Program-made: the position numbers and the translations under genes | Source: Bacteroidaceae bacterium | GTDB lineage: Bacteria > Bacteroidota > Bacteroidia > Bacteroidales > Bacteroidaceae | Assembly (NCBI GenBank): GCA_024398535.1 | Contig: JAKSIY010000012.1 | Coordinates: forward strand, 1 to 37,670 | Length of the DNA stretch: 37,670 nt | Reading direction: 5' to 3' | Shown: positions 35,017 through 37,670 of the stretch, piece after piece | How positions within the stretch are numbered: position 1 is the first letter of the stretch | Layout of the letters: each line of letters opens with the position of its first letter | Notes under the pieces: model-generated | Database searches by the model: none | What the model saw: the letters and a program-made list of their open reading frames with translations, nothing else | What the model was told of the DNA's origin: nothing

Positions 35017-35052
35017 AGTTGTGTGCAAATTCAGTTGTTTTTGCACACAACT
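35017..35052 (-). terminator. Hairpin overlapping the end of the DUF1573 gene
   Basis: Perfect 13-bp arms at 35017-35029 and 35040-35052 (AGTTGTGTGCAAA and its complement) with a 10-nt loop that contains the stop codon. No U-run follows on the minus strand, so termination strength is uncertain. Confidence 0.55.
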
Positions 35053-35411
35053 GCTCCTTTTATTTCTAACGTAAAGAACGTATCGCTCCCAGACTGTTCC
35101 ACAAACACATACTTATGGAACTCACCGTTTCCTTCTGGAGCATATCCCACCGTAGCAATAACCCTTTGCCCAGGAAGTAGTACCATGTGTTCTGGTCTTA
35201 CAACTGTACAGTCGCATTCTGGTAGCAGGTCCAGTGTGATGGTGTCAGAACCTACGTTCCGAATCCTATAGCGTGCCCATGCTGTATCACTGACATTCAC
35301 ATGCCCTACGTCTGCACTAAAGCTGCTGACGCGAATATCACCTGCCAAGTTACCACAAGAAGCAAGCAGTGGTAAAGAGGATAACAAAAAGAGTTGTCTG
35401 CTTTGTTTCAT
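35031..35411 (-). CDS. DUF1573 (ASPM/SPD-2/Hydin-like) lipoprotein
   Basis: 126 residues with a lipoprotein signal MKQSRQLFLLSSLPLLASC (lipobox LASC). The rest is a single immunoglobulin-like ASH/DUF1573 domain: ADVGHVNVSDTAWARYRIRN, then VGSDTITLDLLPECDCTVV, and PGQRVIATVGYAPEGN. Such lipoproteins are abundant in Bacteroidota; their function is unknown, perhaps scaffolding at the periplasmic face or surface. It starts 5 nt after the signal peptidase gene, so cotranscribed and probably processed by the Lsp pathway rather than by that peptidase. Confidence 0.85.
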   Translation of the reverse strand: MKQSRQLFLLSSLPLLASCGNLAGDIRVSSFSADVGHVNVSDTAWARYRIRNVGSDTITLDLLPECDCTVVRPEHMVLLPGQRVIATVGYAPEGNGEFHKYVFVEQSGSDTFFTLEIKGAVVCKNN

Positions 35412-35416
35412 CTTTC

Positions 35417-36262
35417 TTAATTGTATTTATTGCGCACTTTCCTGCCGCTGACTATTCCAATTATGAAGTCCTCAGGTATGAACCCCCAGTAGCGGCTGTC
35501 CTGTGATTCCAGGCTGTTGTCTCCAAATGCAAAATAGTAGTTGTTCCTGAAGGTGTGGCTGGTCATGTCATCGGCAGGCCATGAACCGGTCTCATACTCA
35601 ATGACCGGACCGTAGATGGCACGCCCCAATGAATCCAGCGCCACGGTGTCACCCTTCCCTGGAACATACAAAGGACCAAAGTCCTTGATGGTCCAACCTG
35701 GCATGGTGAACGGCATGGTGGCCATGAAAGTGGTATGCCACAGCGTGCTGTCTGGCGTGTCATGGATCTTCATCTGGTTCTCAAGAACTCCAATCACACC
35801 CTGATGGTTGCTGTTCCATGTTATGCCGTCACGAATTCCGATGCTGTCACCAGGACATCCCACAACACGCTTGCAATAGACGTAGTTGATCTTGAACTCT
35901 ATCTCCGTCCATTTGTCATATCCCAGGGGGAAGTTGAAACAGATCACGTCACCCGGACGTATCTTCCTCAGTCCCGGCATGCGGAAACACTTTAGCGGCG
36001 CGTGGTCCTCAAAGTCGAATGACGTGTAAATCCTTCCGCCGAACAGCAGCTTGTTGACCCACACCCTGTCACCGGGCACAAGGGTAGGCTGCATGGAGCT
36101 GGTCGGTATGTTGAAGCGCTCGGCTATGAAGATGCGGCGTGCGTAGTGGAGCATTCCCAGTGCCACAATGCCCCATAACACCCACATCAGCACCACCATG
36201 AACCTGTCAATGATGACTTGAAACCTTGGTGACGGTTTCCCTGCCTGTCTGTCGTTATTCAT
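35417..36262 (-). CDS. lepB: Signal peptidase I
   Basis: 281 residues with one N-terminal membrane anchor (FMVVLMWVLWGIVALGMLHY). The S26 boxes follow: catalytic Ser in IPTSSMQPTLVPGDRV (about residue 57), catalytic Lys in YVYCKRVVGCPGDSIGI (about 133), and the C-terminal FAFGDNSLESQDSRYWGFIP. It cleaves signal peptides at the outer face of the inner membrane. An insert between the boxes (about residues 75-115) fits the Bacteroidota form. Its start overlaps the stop of the truncated O-antigen-ligase-like gene by 8 nt, which implies translational coupling to a gene that is now cut by an IS. No TAnnTTTG box was found close upstream. Confidence 0.93.
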   Translation of the reverse strand: MNNDRQAGKPSPRFQVIIDRFMVVLMWVLWGIVALGMLHYARRIFIAERFNIPTSSMQPTLVPGDRVWVNKLLFGGRIYTSFDFEDHAPLKCFRMPGLRKIRPGDVICFNFPLGYDKWTEIEFKINYVYCKRVVGCPGDSIGIRDGITWNSNHQGVIGVLENQMKIHDTPDSTLWHTTFMATMPFTMPGWTIKDFGPLYVPGKGDTVALDSLGRAIYGPVIEYETGSWPADDMTSHTFRNNYYFAFGDNSLESQDSRYWGFIPEDFIIGIVSGRKVRNKYN

Positions 36263-37253
36263 CTGTCAGTTTTCTGTTGTTAGTGTATCCCGCCTTGATG
36301 TCCCTGATTTCCTCACGCAGACGCTTGGTATTGGCATTCTCTATCTTAGGCACAAATGTCTCTACCTTTTCTGCCATGTCCAGGAAACGGACAGTGTCAC
36401 CCTCCGCATGGTACAGTTTGGCAAGCAGTGTCAGAGGGTACAGCCTGTTTGGTACCATGTAGAAGGCGTGCTTGTAGCGTTCCTCTGCCTCGCGGTAGCG
36501 GCCCAGAGCAATGCTGTTTTTGCCCATGACATTCCAGAACATAGGGCTACTGCTAATCTGGGTTCCAAGTTCAAGTACAGAATCGCTCATCTCATATTTT
36601 CCGACTTTGTTCAAAGAATGTCCATACATGTATAATAATTGTACATTATCAATATCATATGTACAAAGTGAATCACAACAAGCGACCACAGACTCATAAT
36701 CTTCAATGTCATATGCCCACACTATCTCACGATTAATCTTTTCTTGCGTTTTTTTTGTATGCCTATCAGATATTTTCAAAATGAGTATGAATATTGATGT
36801 ACTAATTATTGCACAATCAACAAGGAATAACTTGTGGCCAGAAAAGCAATGGTACAAAGAACCAGTTACAACTAACAAGCATAGAAGATAAAATGTTTCT
36901 GGTAAAAACATTGGATATGAAAAAAAGGAAAACACAATGTAAGATACTAGCCCATAACATAAAATACCGTTTGACTTGTAAGACAATATAATCAGATAAC
37001 ACACAGCCACAATGAATAACAACATGGAAATGCAACCTCTTTCTACACCAATTTGCAAGATATCATTAAACGCTTTATCAGGGCTATCGGCAGCGATTCT
37101 TTCAGTTTCTGCTAAATTATTCCAGTCCAAACAATCATCATCAGTTTCCATCTTATTTCTGAAATACTGACTTTGTTCCACTCCATAGCACCCTGCAAAA
37201 CGATTCTTTCCCACTCCCACCAAAATGTGTTTATTTATAATCCTTAAACTGAT
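36255..37253 (-). pseudogene. C-terminal part of an O-antigen ligase/polymerase with TPR domain, 5' end removed by IS insertion
   Basis: The frame is open from 37295 to the stop at 36255, but no ATG begins it; a TTG at 37223 is the only usable-looking start. The first residues, RIINKHILVGVGKNRFAGCY, match the periplasmic-loop region of Wzy/WaaL-type proteins (pattern HPLFGVGxGxFxGxYG), which normally lies mid-protein. PDKAFNDILQIGVERG corresponds to the family EYAFNEYLQI block. Four membrane helices follow, then TPR-like helices (VQLLYMYGHSLNKVGKY, NVMGKNSIALGRYREAEERY). The homology to this family stops at about 37252, where the IS4-type element starts. The piece is AT-richer than its neighbours, as O-antigen genes often are. 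Probably non-functional. Confidence 0.75.
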
Positions 37254-37324
37254 GCCACTACTGTCCCGTAAAAGAGGATTAAACGTTCTTTGAAATTATT
37301 GAAATATAGTCTGTTAAGTAGGTT

Positions 37325-37358
37325 TTTGAAATGAAACGGACTTGATTTTGCAACTTTG
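37325..37358 (+). promoter_or_regulatory. Probable promoter of the IS4-type transposase
   Basis: TTTG at 37325-37328, a 22-nt spacer and CAACTTTG at 37351-37358 (one mismatch to TAnnTTTG), 13 nt before the ATG at 37372. Confidence 0.4.
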
Positions 37359-37371
37359 CAGTCTGATTAGA

Positions 37372-37670
37372 ATGACTGCTATGTTCCAGGACCAATATGT
37401 TTTCAAACAACTAACCTCTTTTCTGAACAGAACTCAGTTTAACAACTGCGTCCGCAAATATGATGGGAACCGTTATGTGAAGCACTTCACTTGCTGGAAC
37501 CAACTACTTGCGATGATGTTCGGACAACTGAGCAATCGCGAGAGCCTGCGTGACTTGATAGTAGCTTTTGAAGCGCATCGGGGTAAGCAATATCATCTTG
37601 GATTGGGTCGTAATCTAGATATTCCGGCGGATAGTCGGCCACCGATTCCGGTGATACTCGGCCACCTGGT
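37372..37670 (+). CDS. IS4-family transposase N-terminus (DUF4372), partial and probably disrupted
   Basis: The frame ATG ACT GCT ATG TTC... runs open to the window end (99 codons); the second ATG at 37381 (MFQDQYVFKQL) is the likely family start. YVFKQLTSFLNR, RKYDGNRYVKHFTCWNQLL, FGQLSNRESLRDLIVAFEAH and KQYHLGLGRN match the N-terminal DUF4372 domain of Bacteroidota IS4 transposases. After GLGRN the translation becomes LDIPADSRPPIPVILGHLV, which is not transposase-like and coincides with IS21-type terminal repeats, so the gene seems interrupted at about 37612-37620. The DDE catalytic core lies outside the window or is displaced. Confidence 0.8.
   Translation, partial: MTAMFQDQYVFKQLTSFLNRTQFNNCVRKYDGNRYVKHFTCWNQLLAMMFGQLSNRESLRDLIVAFEAHRGKQYHLGLGRNLDIPADSRPPIPVILGHL
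37621..37666. repeat. Two tandem direct repeats resembling the end of an IS21-type element
   Basis: Two copies, 37621-37643 and 37645-37666, share ATTCCGG at the start and TCGGCCACC at the end, with 1 nt between them. Multiple short subterminal repeats are typical of IS21-family ends. Assignment rests on that pattern only; no IstA/IstB gene is in the window. Confidence 0.5.

Larger units (their letters stand above)
37253..37670 (+). mobile_element. Left end of an IS4-family element, interrupted at the right edge
   Basis: From the junction at about 37252 the sequence no longer matches the O-antigen ligase frame. It contains CTGTCCCGTAAAAGAGG (37261-37277; possible terminal repeat region), a promoter and the start of an IS4-type transposase. 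The exact terminal repeat and target duplication cannot be read because the right end is outside the window. Confidence 0.7.

Noticed and set aside
1-37670. CRISPR arrays, tRNA or rRNA genes
   Set aside because: Read for regularly spaced repeats and cloverleaf-like sequence in the gaps; none seen, and gaps are nearly all under 150 nt.

Overview
The window looks like a chromosomal segment of a Bacteroidales bacterium, most likely a Prevotella-type gut or rumen organism. The grounds are: promoters of the Bacteroidota form TTTG-N19-22-TAnnTTTG in front of several genes; a sigma-54 regulator / LptE / TPR protein / SecG gene order; an envelope-directed gene set (S9 and tricorn-type proteases, GH43, tandem RND pump, DUF1573 lipoprotein); and an IS4-type transposase with the N-terminal domain common in Bacteroides elements. 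Genus-level placement is inference. No rRNA, tRNA or CRISPR array was seen.

Layout. (a) 1-6.5 kb, minus strand: two diverged copies of a large secreted MG2/TonB-plug-like surface protein flank a secreted SGNH/SASA-like protein that has lost its catalytic motifs. The second copy runs off the left edge, and its signal peptide appears broken by a 2-nt shift. (b) 6.6-13.4 kb, minus strand: a RelA-type (p)ppGpp synthetase, then an S9 peptidase, a GH43 protein and a HAD phosphatase, closely spaced as one transcription unit. (c) 13.5-16.3 kb, plus strand, divergent from relA: sigma-54 activator, LptE-like lipoprotein, acidic TPR-like protein and SecG, ending in a hairpin terminator. (d) 16.4-18.8 kb, minus strand: transketolase and rpiB (non-oxidative pentose phosphate pathway). 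(e) 19.0-26.1 kb, plus strand: histidine acid phosphatase, MFS sugar transporter, ROK sugar kinase, a perfect 48-bp palindrome and a tricorn-like S41 protease. (f) 26.1-34.9 kb, minus strand: a complete tripartite efflux operon, TolC-like protein -> membrane-fusion lipoprotein -> two different RND permeases. (g) 35.0-37.7 kb: DUF1573 lipoprotein and signal peptidase I, preceded by the C-terminal half of an O-antigen ligase/polymerase-TPR gene cut by an IS4-family element. That element itself seems to be interrupted at the right edge by terminal repeats resembling an IS21-type element.

Functional theme: envelope biogenesis (LptE, SecG, LepB, O-antigen fragment), extracellular proteolysis and glycan use (S9, S41, GH43, phosphatase, MFS/ROK), and drug or metabolite efflux. 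Stringent response and central sugar metabolism genes sit between these. The most unusual items are the MG2 / pseudo-esterase / MG2 trio with its broken signal peptide, the RelA with a dead hydrolase domain but an RxKD-type synthetase loop, the 48-bp palindrome, and the nested insertions at the right edge.
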